Shown: one piece after another, positions 20,602 to 28,534 of the stretch
Numbering within the stretch: the stretch's first letter is position 1
Layout: the number at the start of each line of letters is the position of its first letter
Assembly (NCBI GenBank): GCA_963847085.1
Contig: CAWJYO010000007.1
Span: 186,001 to 250,000 of the forward strand
Source: Ilyomonas sp963847085
GTDB lineage: Bacteria; Bacteroidota; Bacteroidia; Chitinophagales; Chitinophagaceae
Direction of reading: 5' to 3'
Length of the DNA stretch: 64,000 nucleotides
Made by a program: the position numbers and the translations under genes
Notes under the pieces: generated by a model
The model's database searches: none
Told to the model about the DNA's origin: nothing
The model's input: the letters and a program-made list of their open reading frames with translations, nothing else

Positions 20602-20609
20602 CAAATATA
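20602..20609 (-). promoter_or_regulatory. Promoter -7 box (TATATTTG) of etfB
   Basis: The minus strand reads TATATTTG, matching TAnnTTTG exactly, 21 bp before the etfB ATG. The adjacent upstream DNA has no gene on this strand. Confidence 0.6.
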
Positions 20610-20650
20610 GTTTGCCGCGAAGACACGAAAACAAAAAGAGATGAAAATAC

Positions 20651-20728
20651 AAAATACAGTTTTATGGGACGAGCGTCTGAAACTCCGATTTTTCCTTCGT
20701 TGCGTCGCACACTTGTACGTTCTGAAAA
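20651..20728 (+). repeat. 78-bp dispersed repeat, copy 1
   Basis: This element begins AAAATACAGTTTTATG and ends ACTTGTACGTTCTGAAAA. A second copy of the same length and orientation lies at 54533-54610. The ends are almost identical while the centre has diverged. It sits with the following REP hairpin in the 421-bp gap between etfB and the PSCyt gene, which holds no gene. Confidence 0.75.
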
Positions 20729-20800
20729 GAATGAGGCTTTTTCAAACGAGAGTATATGTCTGAATCAAAAAGCAGTTTGATTTGTAAGAAGCAGATTGCA

Positions 20801-20941
20801 CCCGTCATTGCGAGGCACGAAGCAATCTGTGCTACAAAGTAAATATTGCTTAAAACAAATAATCTTTTCTTCAACCAACACTCTCAAATTATAGTTCATC
20901 AATCACAAATCTACGGATTGCTTCGTGCTCGCAATGACGGG
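20801..20941. repeat. REP-like hairpin (GTCATTGCGAGG family)
   Basis: Arms at 20801-20828 (CCCGTCATTGCGAGGCACGA, then AGCAATCT) and 20915-20941 (GGATTGCTTCGTGCTCGCAA, then TGACGGG) are imperfect reverse complements. This sequence type is a widespread bacterial intergenic repeat. A partial copy lies near 46870 and 46970. Confidence 0.8.
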
Positions 20942-21002
20942 AATGCACCATACATTCCATCAAACAAAATAATTGTACTTTTAACCATTCCAAACGATTC
21001 TC

Positions 21003-23759
21003 ATGCGCCGCTTCTTCACAAAAACAACATGGGTTGTTGTATTGCTTGCTATTGTAACACTTTCTTTCGTATTGTTTACCAAAGAAGATAAGATTGATTA
21101 CAGCACTCAGGTAAAACCCATCATTAATAAAAACTGTATTACTTGTCATGGTGGCGTGCGTGCAAAAGGCAACTTTAGTTTGTTGTTTAGAGATCAGGCA
21201 TTGGCAAAAACAAAAGATGGTAAATATGCCATTATTCCCGGCGATCCTGACGGCAGTGAAATGATTCAACGCCTTACCCTGAAAGACCCCGAAGAACGAA
21301 TGCCCTTTCATCACGAGCCCTTATCAAAAGATGAAATTGATGTGCTTCGTAAATGGATTAAGCAAGGTGCGCAATGGGGCGAAAACTGGAGTTATGTTGC
21401 CTTAAAACCCGTTGCCGTTCCCCAACCAAAAATATTTTTTGGGTTGATACCAACTAAGAATGATTGGGCAAAAAATGAGATTGATGATTTTATTCTTGAC
21501 AAACTAAAAGAACACGATTTACAACCATCGCCACAAGCCGATAAAGCCACTTTGCTGCGCCGCGTAAGTCTTGACATCATTGGAGAATTGCCTTCAAAAA
21601 CAATCGCTGATAAATATTTAAATGATAACAGCGTACATGCTTATGAAGAGTTAGTAGATAGCTTATTGGCATCAAAACAATACGGTGAAAAATGGACTTC
21701 AATGTGGTTGGATTTAGCGCGCTATGCCGATACCAAAGGGTATGAAAGAGATGACAGCCGCAACATCTGGCGCTATCGTGATTGGGTGATTGATGCGTTC
21801 AACAGCAACATGCGCTATGATAGTTTTTTAATCAAGCAAATCGCCGGCGATCTATTGCCCAACGCAACCGACAATGATTACATCGCTACCGCATTTAATC
21901 GCAATACCATGACCAACGATGAAGGCGGAACCGATAATGAAGAGTTCAGAACTGCGGCTGTATTAGACCGTGTAAATACAACCTGGAGCGCCTTGCAGGG
22001 AACTACGTTTTCGTGCGTGCAATGTCATAGCCATCCTTACGATCCAATTAAGCATGAAGAATATTACAAGTTTGCGGCTTTTTTTAACGATACAAGAGAT
22101 GAAGATACCTGGGCTGATTATCCGTTGTATCGTTCTTATAATGATACACTGCAGCAACAAATAACCGAAGTAGTAAATTGGGTAAAACAAACTGCTTCGC
22201 AGCAACGCGCAACCGAAGTAGAGCAATTTTTAAAAGCATGGCAACCGGCTTACAACTCGCTCGTTTGCGACAGCTTTACCAACAGCGAACTAAATGATAC
22301 AAAGTGGACAGCCTTCCGCAACAATGCTGTTTGCCGGTTAAAAAACGTTGACCTTACGGATAAAGATCATCTCATTTTTCGCTATGCCGGTTTGTCGGAT
22401 GGCGGTATCTGGCAAATTCATTTGGATGATATAAATGGAGAAGTGATTGCTACCATTCCATTACTCAAAATAAAAGAGTATTGGAAGATTTCCGAAACAG
22501 ATATCAAACCCGCAAGTGGTATTCACAATCTTATTTTTACTTATAAAAATTCTACTTTAAAAAAGCCAACCGACAATGGCGCCATGCTTGATTGGCTGTA
22601 CTTTACACAAGCTTTTCCCGGCAAAAACAAAGTGGGTTATGCTGAAGCCAAAAATGAGTTTTGGAAACTTATAAATGCAGATGTTCCTACCACGCCGGTA
22701 ATGATGGATAACCCTGCCGACATGCACCGCGCCTCTTATGTGTTTGAGCGGGGCAACTGGTTAACGAAGGGTGATAAAGTAGAGCCTGATGTGCCGCATT
22801 CGTTAAATGCGTTTCCGCACAATGCACCGCACAATCGGTTGGGCCTGGCATTATGGATGGTATCGCCGCAAAATCCATTAGCTGCACGAACAATGGTAAA
22901 CCGTGTATGGCAACAATTGTTCGGAACCGGCCTGGCAGAAACGCTGGAAGATTTGGGAACGCAAGGTGTTGCCCCTACACATCCCGAACTGCTGGATTGG
23001 TTAAGTTATGATTTTATGACAAAAACGGCCTGGAGTATAAAAACACTCATCAAAAAAATGGTAATGAGCGCCACTTATCAGCAAAGTTCACTCCTAACAA
23101 AAGAGGCAAAACAAAAAGACCCTTTCAACCGTTGGTATGCACGTGGCGCAAGGGTTCGATTATCTGCGGAGCAAATCAGGGATCAGGCTCTTTGCATTGC
23201 AGATGTAATGAACGATAAAATGTATGGTCCGGGCGTGATGCCGTATCAGCCGCCGGGCATCTGGCAATCGCCCTGGAACAATGCTACCTGGATACAGAGT
23301 ACCGGCGGCGAGCAATATCGAAGAGCCGTTTATACGTATTGGAAACGCTCCGCTGTATATCCTGCTATGGTTACGTTTGATGCTGCTTCGCGCGAAGTGT
23401 GCACGGTGCGAAGAATCAATACCAATACGCCTTTGCAGGCATTGAATACATTGAACGATAGCGCGTTTCTCGATCTTGCGCGGCACTTTGCTTATCGTAT
23501 GCAAAACGAAGGAGGCAGCGATGTAGCGAAGCAAATTCAAAAAGGTTATTTTATCGCTACCTATCATAGCATTGATGCGAAAAGTTTGGCTTCCTTACTC
23601 AACTTGTATAATATCGCTTACCAGCAATTTAAAAGGGATAAAAACAAAGTTTGCGAAATGAACGGTGGTATGAATGAACATGCCAATGCAGAAACGGCGG
23701 CGCTTATGGTGGTGGCAAATGCGATATTGAATTTAGACGAAATAGTAACGAAAAGTTGA
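21003..23759 (+). CDS. PSCyt1-DUF1549-DUF1553 cytochrome protein (planctomycete-type)
   Basis: A 918-residue membrane-anchored protein. One N-terminal transmembrane segment (residues 10-26) is followed by a c-type haem motif CITCH at 45-49 in a PSCyt1 domain (VKPIINKNCITCHGGVRAKG, RMPFHHEPLSKDEIDVLRKW). DUF1549 follows (LLRRVSLDIIGELPS, KWTSMWLDLARYADTKGYE). A second CVQCH motif lies near 338-342 (HPYDPIKHEEYY). DUF1553 comes last (NPLAARTMVNRVWQQLFGTG, RLSAEQIRDQALCI, RREVCT-like region, INTNTPLQALNTLND). The family is known from Planctomycetes and Bacteroidota and is almost always next to a DUF1501 gene, as here. Its biochemical role is not established. A redox or glycan-degradation role has been proposed from context. 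The frame is intact. Confidence 0.93.
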   Translation: MRRFFTKTTWVVVLLAIVTLSFVLFTKEDKIDYSTQVKPIINKNCITCHGGVRAKGNFSLLFRDQALAKTKDGKYAIIPGDPDGSEMIQRLTLKDPEERMPFHHEPLSKDEIDVLRKWIKQGAQWGENWSYVALKPVAVPQPKIFFGLIPTKNDWAKNEIDDFILDKLKEHDLQPSPQADKATLLRRVSLDIIGELPSKTIADKYLNDNSVHAYEELVDSLLASKQYGEKWTSMWLDLARYADTKGYERDDSRNIWRYRDWVIDAFNSNMRYDSFLIKQIAGDLLPNATDNDYIATAFNRNTMTNDEGGTDNEEFRTAAVLDRVNTTWSALQGTTFSCVQCHSHPYDPIKHEEYYKFAAFFNDTRDEDTWADYPLYRSYNDTLQQQITEVVNWVKQTASQQRATEVEQFLKAWQPAYNSLVCDSFTNSELNDTKWTAFRNNAVCRLKNVDLTDKDHLIFRYAGLSDGGIWQIHLDDINGEVIATIPLLKIKEYWKISETDIKPASGIHNLIFTYKNSTLKKPTDNGAMLDWLYFTQAFPGKNKVGYAEAKNEFWKLINADVPTTPVMMDNPADMHRASYVFERGNWLTKGDKVEPDVPHSLNAFPHNAPHNRLGLALWMVSPQNPLAARTMVNRVWQQLFGTGLAETLEDLGTQGVAPTHPELLDWLSYDFMTKTAWSIKTLIKKMVMSATYQQSSLLTKEAKQKDPFNRWYARGARVRLSAEQIRDQALCIADVMNDKMYGPGVMPYQPPGIWQSPWNNATWIQSTGGEQYRRAVYTYWKRSAVYPAMVTFDAASREVCTVRRINTNTPLQALNTLNDSAFLDLARHFAYRMQNEGGSDVAKQIQKGYFIATYHSIDAKSLASLLNLYNIAYQQFKRDKNKVCEMNGGMNEHANAETAALMVVANAILNLDEIVTKS

Positions 23760-23842
23760 CGGGGATTTGGGGAGATGGTTAAGATAAATGAGATTTAATA
23801 AGGTTATAAATTGTAACCTCAAAATACCAAAGCAAAACTTTT

Positions 23843-24466
23843 ATGGCAAAAGCAAAAAATGCTGCAAACATAGTTTTAGTAGATGAAGTTGTAATGAATA
23901 AAATTTATATGATACGCAGGCAGAAAGTAATGCTGGATAGAGATTTGGCGGAATTGTATGGTGTGCAAACAAAAGTATTTAATCAAGCTGTTAAAAGGAA
24001 TATAGAAAGATTTCCTGAAGACTTCATGTTTGAACTAACAAAGGAAGAATTAGAGAATTGGAGGTCACAATTTGTGACCTCCAATTCTTCACTAAAAATG
24101 AGTTTGCGGTACAAGCCTTTCGCTTTTACCGAACAAGGCGTTTCCATGCTATCAAGCGTTTTAAACAGTTCAATTGCCATATAGGTAAACATTCAAATCA
24201 TCAGAATCTTTACAAAGATGAGAGAGTTGCTGCTGACGCATAAAGATATTCTTCTAAAACTCGAAAAATTTGAAAGAGAAATGATGGAAACAAAGCAGGA
24301 CGTTGCTTTCATTTTTAAAACCTTAAAGCAGTTGTTGCAACCGCCTAATGAAAAGAGAAGAATGATTAGTTTTAAAAGCAGCGAAGAAAATGAGGCAAAA
24401 ACAAAATCAGTTCATTCATTAAATTTCTCTTCTTATTGCAGAGAAGAGTTAGAGATAAGGTCATGA
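23843..24466 (+). pseudogene. ORF6N-domain protein interrupted by an in-frame TAG
   Basis: ORF6N proteins are small DNA-binding-type proteins common on phages and mobile DNA. The N-terminal part (residues 1-114) has IYMIRRQKVMLDRDLAELYG, VFNQAVKRNIERFPEDFMFE, RSQFVTS and PFAFTEQGVSMLSSVLNS. After SIAI comes TAG at 24182-24184, where the family normally has Gln (CAG). The same frame then continues with VNIQIIRIFTKMRELLLTHKD and a coiled-coil tail to TGA at 24464-24466. So this is a nonsense change, not a frameshift. The tail stop overlaps the DUF1501 start codon (ATGA). The gene sits between two genes that are normally adjacent, so it looks inserted. A 17-bp perfect palindrome spans the RSQFVTS codons. 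Confidence 0.82.
24054..24088. repeat. Perfect 17-bp inverted repeat within the ORF6N gene
   Basis: Arms 24054-24070 (AGAATTGGAGGTCACAA) and 24072-24088 (TTGTGACCTCCAATTCT) are exact reverse complements with a one-base centre. They encode ENWRSQFVTSNS. The protein segment is a conserved part of the ORF6N domain. Confidence 0.85.
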
Positions 24467-25965
24467 CACAACAAGAACTACACAATCAACGGTTACTCCG
24501 AGAAGCGCAAAATGCTGCCATTCAAATGCACACACGCCGGCATTTTATTAAAGAAAGTGCCATGGGATTGGGCGCGTTGGCGCTGGGTGCATTGATGGGT
24601 TGCGGACGAAAATCATCATCAACACAAATCCTTTTCGATCCGGCGCATCCGTTGGCTCCGAAGCTGCCACCATTTCCCGGTAAGGCAAAGAGCATTATCT
24701 ATCTGCACATGGCAGGCGCGCCTTCGCAGTTGGAATTGTTCGATTATAAACCTGAACTGGCAAAAATGGATGGACAATTGTGTCCGCCTTCTTTGCTTGA
24801 AGGAAAACGTTTTGCTTTTATTCGTGGTGTACCTAAAATGTTAGGACCACAGGCAAAGTTTGCACAGTATGGAGGGAGCGGCGCATGGGTAAGCGAGCAC
24901 ATGCCGCACTTAGCTTCTGTTGTAGATGAAATAAGCTTTTTAAAAGCCGTTACCACCGACCAGTTTAACCATGGTCCTGCGCAGTTGCTGGTACATACCG
25001 GCTCGCCGCGTTTGGGCCGCCCAAGCCTTGGAAGTTGGGTAACGTATGGCTTGGGAACAGAGAATGAAAACCTGCCAGGATTTGTGGTTCTAACGAGTGG
25101 TGGTAAAAATCCCGATGCGGGAAAAAGCGTATGGGGAAGCGGCTTTCTGCCAAGTGTGTACCAAGGTGTGCAATGCCGAAGCGAAGGCGATCCGGTGTTG
25201 TTTCTGAATGATCCTGATGGCATGAGCCGCGATTTGCGCAAAGCCAGCATTGATGCCATTAATGAAGTGAATGCACAGGAATACAAAGAATACAACGACC
25301 CAGAAATTCTATCGCGCATTTCGCAATATGAGATGGCTTATAAAATGCAGATCTCTGTGCCCGAAGTAATGAACATCAACAACGAACCGCAATACATTCA
25401 TGATATGTATGGCACGCAGCCCGGCAAATCTTGTTTGGCAAACAACATTTTGTTAGCGCGAAAACTGGTGGAAAAAGGGGTACGTTTTGTACAGATTTTT
25501 GATTGGGGCTGGGATAGTCATGGTACCGATGCCAGCCTTGCCATTGATATTGGTTTTATCAATAAATGCCGTCATAGCGATAAAGCCGTAACGGCATTGC
25601 TTCTCGATTTAAAACAGCGCGGCTTACTGGATGAAACGCTGGTGATTTGGGGTGGCGAATTTGGCCGGACACCGATGATGGAAAACAGGGAAGGAAAACA
25701 AAATCCGTTTAAAGGAAGAGACCATCACACTGAAGCATTTACAATATGGATGGCAGGCGCCGGAATTAAAAAAGGCGGCAGCTATGGCGAAACAGATGAG
25801 ATTGGTTATAGTACCATCAGTGGTAAGGTAGATACATTTGATGTACAGGCTACAATATTGAACCAGCTTGGGTTTGACCACGAAACATTTACTTACGATT
25901 TCCAGGGACGACCGTTCCGTTTAACGGATGTAAAAGGAAAAGTGATTGAGGAAATATTAGCGTGA
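24463..25965 (+). CDS. DUF1501 (sulfatase/phosphatase-fold) protein, exported lipoprotein-like
   Basis: A 500-residue protein of the DUF1501 family, which has an alkaline-phosphatase-like fold. The leader THTRRHF-type pair (R25, R26) followed by a hydrophobic stretch and LMGC (Cys 47) suggests Tat export with lipid attachment. Family motifs seen are SIIYLHMAGAPSQLELFDYK, SFLKAVTTDQFNHGPAQLL, GRPSLGSWVTYGLG, the DWGWDSHG box, VIWGGEFGRTPMME and GRDHHTEAFTIWMAGAG. Start ATG 24463 overlaps the stop of the upstream ORF6N frame. Genes of this family normally follow the PSCyt1-DUF1549-DUF1553 gene directly, and here an ORF6N gene lies between. Function is not known experimentally. Confidence 0.92.
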   Translation: MTQQELHNQRLLREAQNAAIQMHTRRHFIKESAMGLGALALGALMGCGRKSSSTQILFDPAHPLAPKLPPFPGKAKSIIYLHMAGAPSQLELFDYKPELAKMDGQLCPPSLLEGKRFAFIRGVPKMLGPQAKFAQYGGSGAWVSEHMPHLASVVDEISFLKAVTTDQFNHGPAQLLVHTGSPRLGRPSLGSWVTYGLGTENENLPGFVVLTSGGKNPDAGKSVWGSGFLPSVYQGVQCRSEGDPVLFLNDPDGMSRDLRKASIDAINEVNAQEYKEYNDPEILSRISQYEMAYKMQISVPEVMNINNEPQYIHDMYGTQPGKSCLANNILLARKLVEKGVRFVQIFDWGWDSHGTDASLAIDIGFINKCRHSDKAVTALLLDLKQRGLLDETLVIWGGEFGRTPMMENREGKQNPFKGRDHHTEAFTIWMAGAGIKKGGSYGETDEIGYSTISGKVDTFDVQATILNQLGFDHETFTYDFQGRPFRLTDVKGKVIEEILA

Positions 25966-25975
25966 AGTTATTAAC

Positions 25976-27114
25976 CACATAGAATCATAGGAACATAGGA
26001 ATACACACATAGTTTAGTTGCCATTTTAAACAGATATTTTAAAAATGAGTGAGAGAAAACGTAAGGCACCGCAAGCAGAATTTGTAAAATGGTTTGGACC
26101 ATTGCTGGATGCTTTAAGGCAATTAGGCGGTTCTGGGAAACCAAAAGAAGTAGCAGAGCAAATCGCAAAAAATTTAAACATTCCAGATAAAGTACTTGAA
26201 GAAACTATGAAATCCGGTATTCTTCGATTTCAAAATCAAGTTGCATGGGCAAGACAATATTTGGTTTGGGAAAGATATTTAGATGATAATACTAGAGGAG
26301 TATGGACACTCACACCTTTAGGTTATCAAACATATTTAGATGAAAACAAAGCACGACAAATCTTTTTGAAGTGGGTTGACATTCATCAAAAAGCAAGAAA
26401 ACAAAAAAGTGAGAATGAAGTCATAAAAGAACAAGAGGAGGAACAACCTGAAAGCATCGAACATACATATATTCCTACCCTTATTGAAGTTTTGCAAAGC
26501 GTTTCTCCAAGAGGTTTTGAAGACATATGTAAACGACTTTTAAGAGAGCATGGTTTTGAAAACGTTGAAGTAACTGGAAATTCTCATGATGGAGGAATTG
26601 ATGGTTATGGCATCTTAGAACTAAATCCGTTTGTAAGTATGAAAGTATTATTTCAATGTAAAAGGTATAAAGGAACAGTATCAAGAGCGCAGGTTGGTGA
26701 CTTTAGAAATGCAATGCTTGGTCGTGCAGAAAAAGGCATTATAATAACCACAGGAACATTTTCGATAGATGCAAAACGTGAAGCTTCAAGAGACGGTGCA
26801 CCGCCAATTGAACTAATAGATGGTGAAAAGCTTGTTGAACTTTTTGAGGATAAACAATTAGGTGTGAGAAAGAAAACGATTTATGAAGTTGACTTGACTT
26901 TTTTCCAATCTTACCTTGATAAAAAGAAGAATGGTCAATAAAAAATATTTGTAATAATAAGGCTTAAGCGGATAGTAATCGAAGGTATTCTTATCAACTT
27001 CAATTGTGTAAATATTTTTAAAGAAGGGCAAAAAACTTTTGTCAATGATTTATTTGCCGTATTACCTAAAGAATAAACTATGTGTGTATTCCTATGTTTC
27101 TATGATTCTATGTG
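25976..27114. mobile_element. Putative mrr cassette bounded by 41-bp inverted repeats
   Basis: The arms at 25976-26016 (starting CACATAGAATCATAG, ending CATAGTTTA) and 27074-27114 are inverted copies differing at one position (40 of 41 match). Between them lie only the mrr-like gene and about 190 bp of AT-rich DNA. There is no transposase and no clear target duplication. Each arm is itself made of degenerate CATAG units, like other intergenic hairpins of this genome. The unit splits two genes that normally neighbour each other. Confidence 0.6.
26045..26941 (+). CDS. mrr: Mrr-like restriction endonuclease
   Basis: A 298-residue protein with the two-domain layout of Mrr, a type IV enzyme that cuts modified DNA. 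The N-terminal winged-helix domain (about 1-105) includes PLLDALRQLGGSGKPKEVAE and YLVWERYLDDNTRGVWTLTP. After a charged linker (QKARKQKSENEVIKEQEEE), the catalytic PD-(D/E)xK domain has SPRGFEDICKRLLREHGFEN, GGIDG with Asp 186, and the QxK motif Q204-C-K206. It ends in GIIITTGTFSIDAKREA. All catalytic residues are present. Base composition is more AT-rich than in the flanking genes and the gene is enclosed by inverted repeats, so acquisition by transfer is likely. No modification enzyme is adjacent, as expected for a type IV enzyme. Confidence 0.9.
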   Translation: MSERKRKAPQAEFVKWFGPLLDALRQLGGSGKPKEVAEQIAKNLNIPDKVLEETMKSGILRFQNQVAWARQYLVWERYLDDNTRGVWTLTPLGYQTYLDENKARQIFLKWVDIHQKARKQKSENEVIKEQEEEQPESIEHTYIPTLIEVLQSVSPRGFEDICKRLLREHGFENVEVTGNSHDGGIDGYGILELNPFVSMKVLFQCKRYKGTVSRAQVGDFRNAMLGRAEKGIIITTGTFSIDAKREASRDGAPPIELIDGEKLVELFEDKQLGVRKKTIYEVDLTFFQSYLDKKKNGQ

Positions 27115-27132
27115 TTTCAAAAAATATCAACC

Positions 27133-28052
27133 ATGCCACTAACCAGGAAAAAATTCATTCAAACCACAACCACTGCTTTGCTTTTATCTTCATTAAAATC
27201 ATTCGCAGTACCGCAACCGATTCGCAACATGAACAACAACTTTAGCTTAATAGTTCTGGCTACCAATTGGGGCTTTGCCGGAACCATGGATGAATTTTGT
27301 GCAAAAGCAAAAGGGGCAGGATACGACGGCATCGAAAACTGGTGGCCGCTGCAAAAAAAAGATCAGGACGATTTGTTTTCGGCATTAAAAAAATACAACC
27401 TTGAAGTTGGCTTTTTAGTGCAGGACATGAAAGCGATTTTGGCCAGCATTTCACTTCTTTTAAAGCCATGATTAATGCAGCAGCAACCAATACAACACAA
27501 CGTCCGTTGTACATCAATTGCCATTCGGGGAAGGATTATTTTTCTTATGAAGAAAACAAACAGATTGTTGATTATACGCTGCAACTGGCGAAGCAAACTG
27601 GTATAAAAATTTGCCACGAAACGCATCGCTCGCGCATGTTGTTTGCTGCGCCGGTGGCAAGAAAATTTATAGAAACCATTCCTGATCTGCGTGTTACGTT
27701 CGATGTATCGCATTGGTGCAATGTGAGCGAAACCTTGTTGCAGGATCAACAGCAAACTGTTGATATGACCTTGCAACGGGTTGATCATGTTCATGCACGC
27801 ATTGGCCATCCTGAAGGTCCGCAGGTAAACGATCCGCGCGCACCGGAATGGAGTGACGCCGTAAAAGCACATTTTGCCTGGTGGGATAAAATTGTAGAAC
27901 TGAAAAAACAAAAGGGCGAAACGCTTACGGTGCTTACCGAATTTGGTCCGCCCGATTACATGCCCACCTTGCCTTATACCCGCGAACCTTTGGCCGACCA
28001 ATGGGCAATTAATGTGTATATGATGAAGTTGTGGAGAGAAAGATATTTATGA
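27133..28052 (+). CDS. Sugar phosphate isomerase/epimerase-like TIM barrel, one frameshift
   Basis: A xylose-isomerase-like TIM-barrel protein with an exported leader (LTRKKFIQTTTTALLLSSLK). The N-terminal part has GFAGTMDEFCAKAKGAGYDG; the C-terminal part has YINCHSGKDYFSYEEN, GIKICHETHRSRMLFA, LRVTFDVSHWCNVSET, VDHVHARIGHPEGPQVND and TEFGPPDY, which supply the expected Glu/Asp/His metal ligands. A one-base shift near 27443 joins the parts to about 306 residues. It belongs with the upstream DUF1501 and PSCyt genes as part of a module seen in other Bacteroidota; the mrr cassette now separates them. The sugar substrate is unknown. Confidence 0.85.
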
Positions 28053-28528
28053 GCTACAAGCTGCGAGTTATGAGCTGTGAGCTACGAGCCAATACAAAAT
28101 ACAAATTCATAAACAACAAACTAAACAAGCATGAGAAATTTTAAGGAGTTAAAAATCTGGCAGAAGAGATTTGACATGACAGTTAAAATCATTTAGTTAA
28201 CGGCTTCGTTTCCAAAAGAAGAAAGATTTGGCATCGGTTCTCAGATAACAAGGGCAGCCGTATCGGTTCCATCCAATATCGCAGAAGGAAGCAGCCGTTC
28301 GAGCTCAAAAGATTACCATCGTTTTGTTGAAATTTCTTTGGGATCAGCTTATGAATTGGAAACACAATTGCTGATTGCGAAAACAATGCGTTTTGCAGAT
28401 GAAACTAAGCTTACTGAAATTTTATATAAGGTTGATGAAGAACAAATAATGCTTATTGCTTTTGCTAACAAACTTCAATAAATTTCTCCGCACTTTTAAA
28501 AGTTCGCAGCAAATCACGGCTCATAGCT
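28050..28528. repeat. Arms of a GCTATGAG-family hairpin flanking a four-helix-bundle gene
   Basis: The left arm (28050-28090) is built of AGCTACAAGCTGCGAGTTATGAGCTG-like units. A shorter inverted counterpart (TCGCAGC, GGCTCATAGCT) lies at 28500-28528, just before the next gene. The gene at 28131-28481 sits in the loop. The right arm is short and imperfect, so the pairing is suggestive only. Confidence 0.5.
28131..28481 (+). pseudogene. Four-helix-bundle protein (S23/IVS-type) with an in-frame stop
   Basis: This frame of 117 codons starts MRNFKELKIWQKRFDMTVKI and is cut by TAG at codon 22. It then continues in the same frame with LTASFPKEERFGIGSQITRA, SVPSNIAEGSSRSSSKDYHR, FVEISLGSAYELETQLLIAK and ends in NKLQ. 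These are the hallmarks of the four-helix-bundle family found in 23S rRNA intervening sequences and next to many bacterial genes. A lost TCA triplet (TAT CAG to TAG) or a nonsense change would explain the stop. The family role is unknown. It lies between the isomerase and the DUF2231 gene, flanked by hairpin repeat arms. Confidence 0.8.
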
Positions 28529-28534
28529 TTCCTT

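Noticed and set aside
20889..21314. A 141-residue minus-strand frame across the PSCyt gene start
   Set aside because: It overlaps the signal segment and haem motif of the real gene and runs through a REP hairpin.
24744..25319. A 191-residue frame on the minus strand inside the DUF1501 gene
   Set aside because: The plus-strand frame carries full family motifs over 500 residues; the minus frame has no recognisable domain.
25976..27114. A classical insertion sequence around mrr
   Set aside because: No transposase gene and no target duplication could be found between or beside the inverted repeats.
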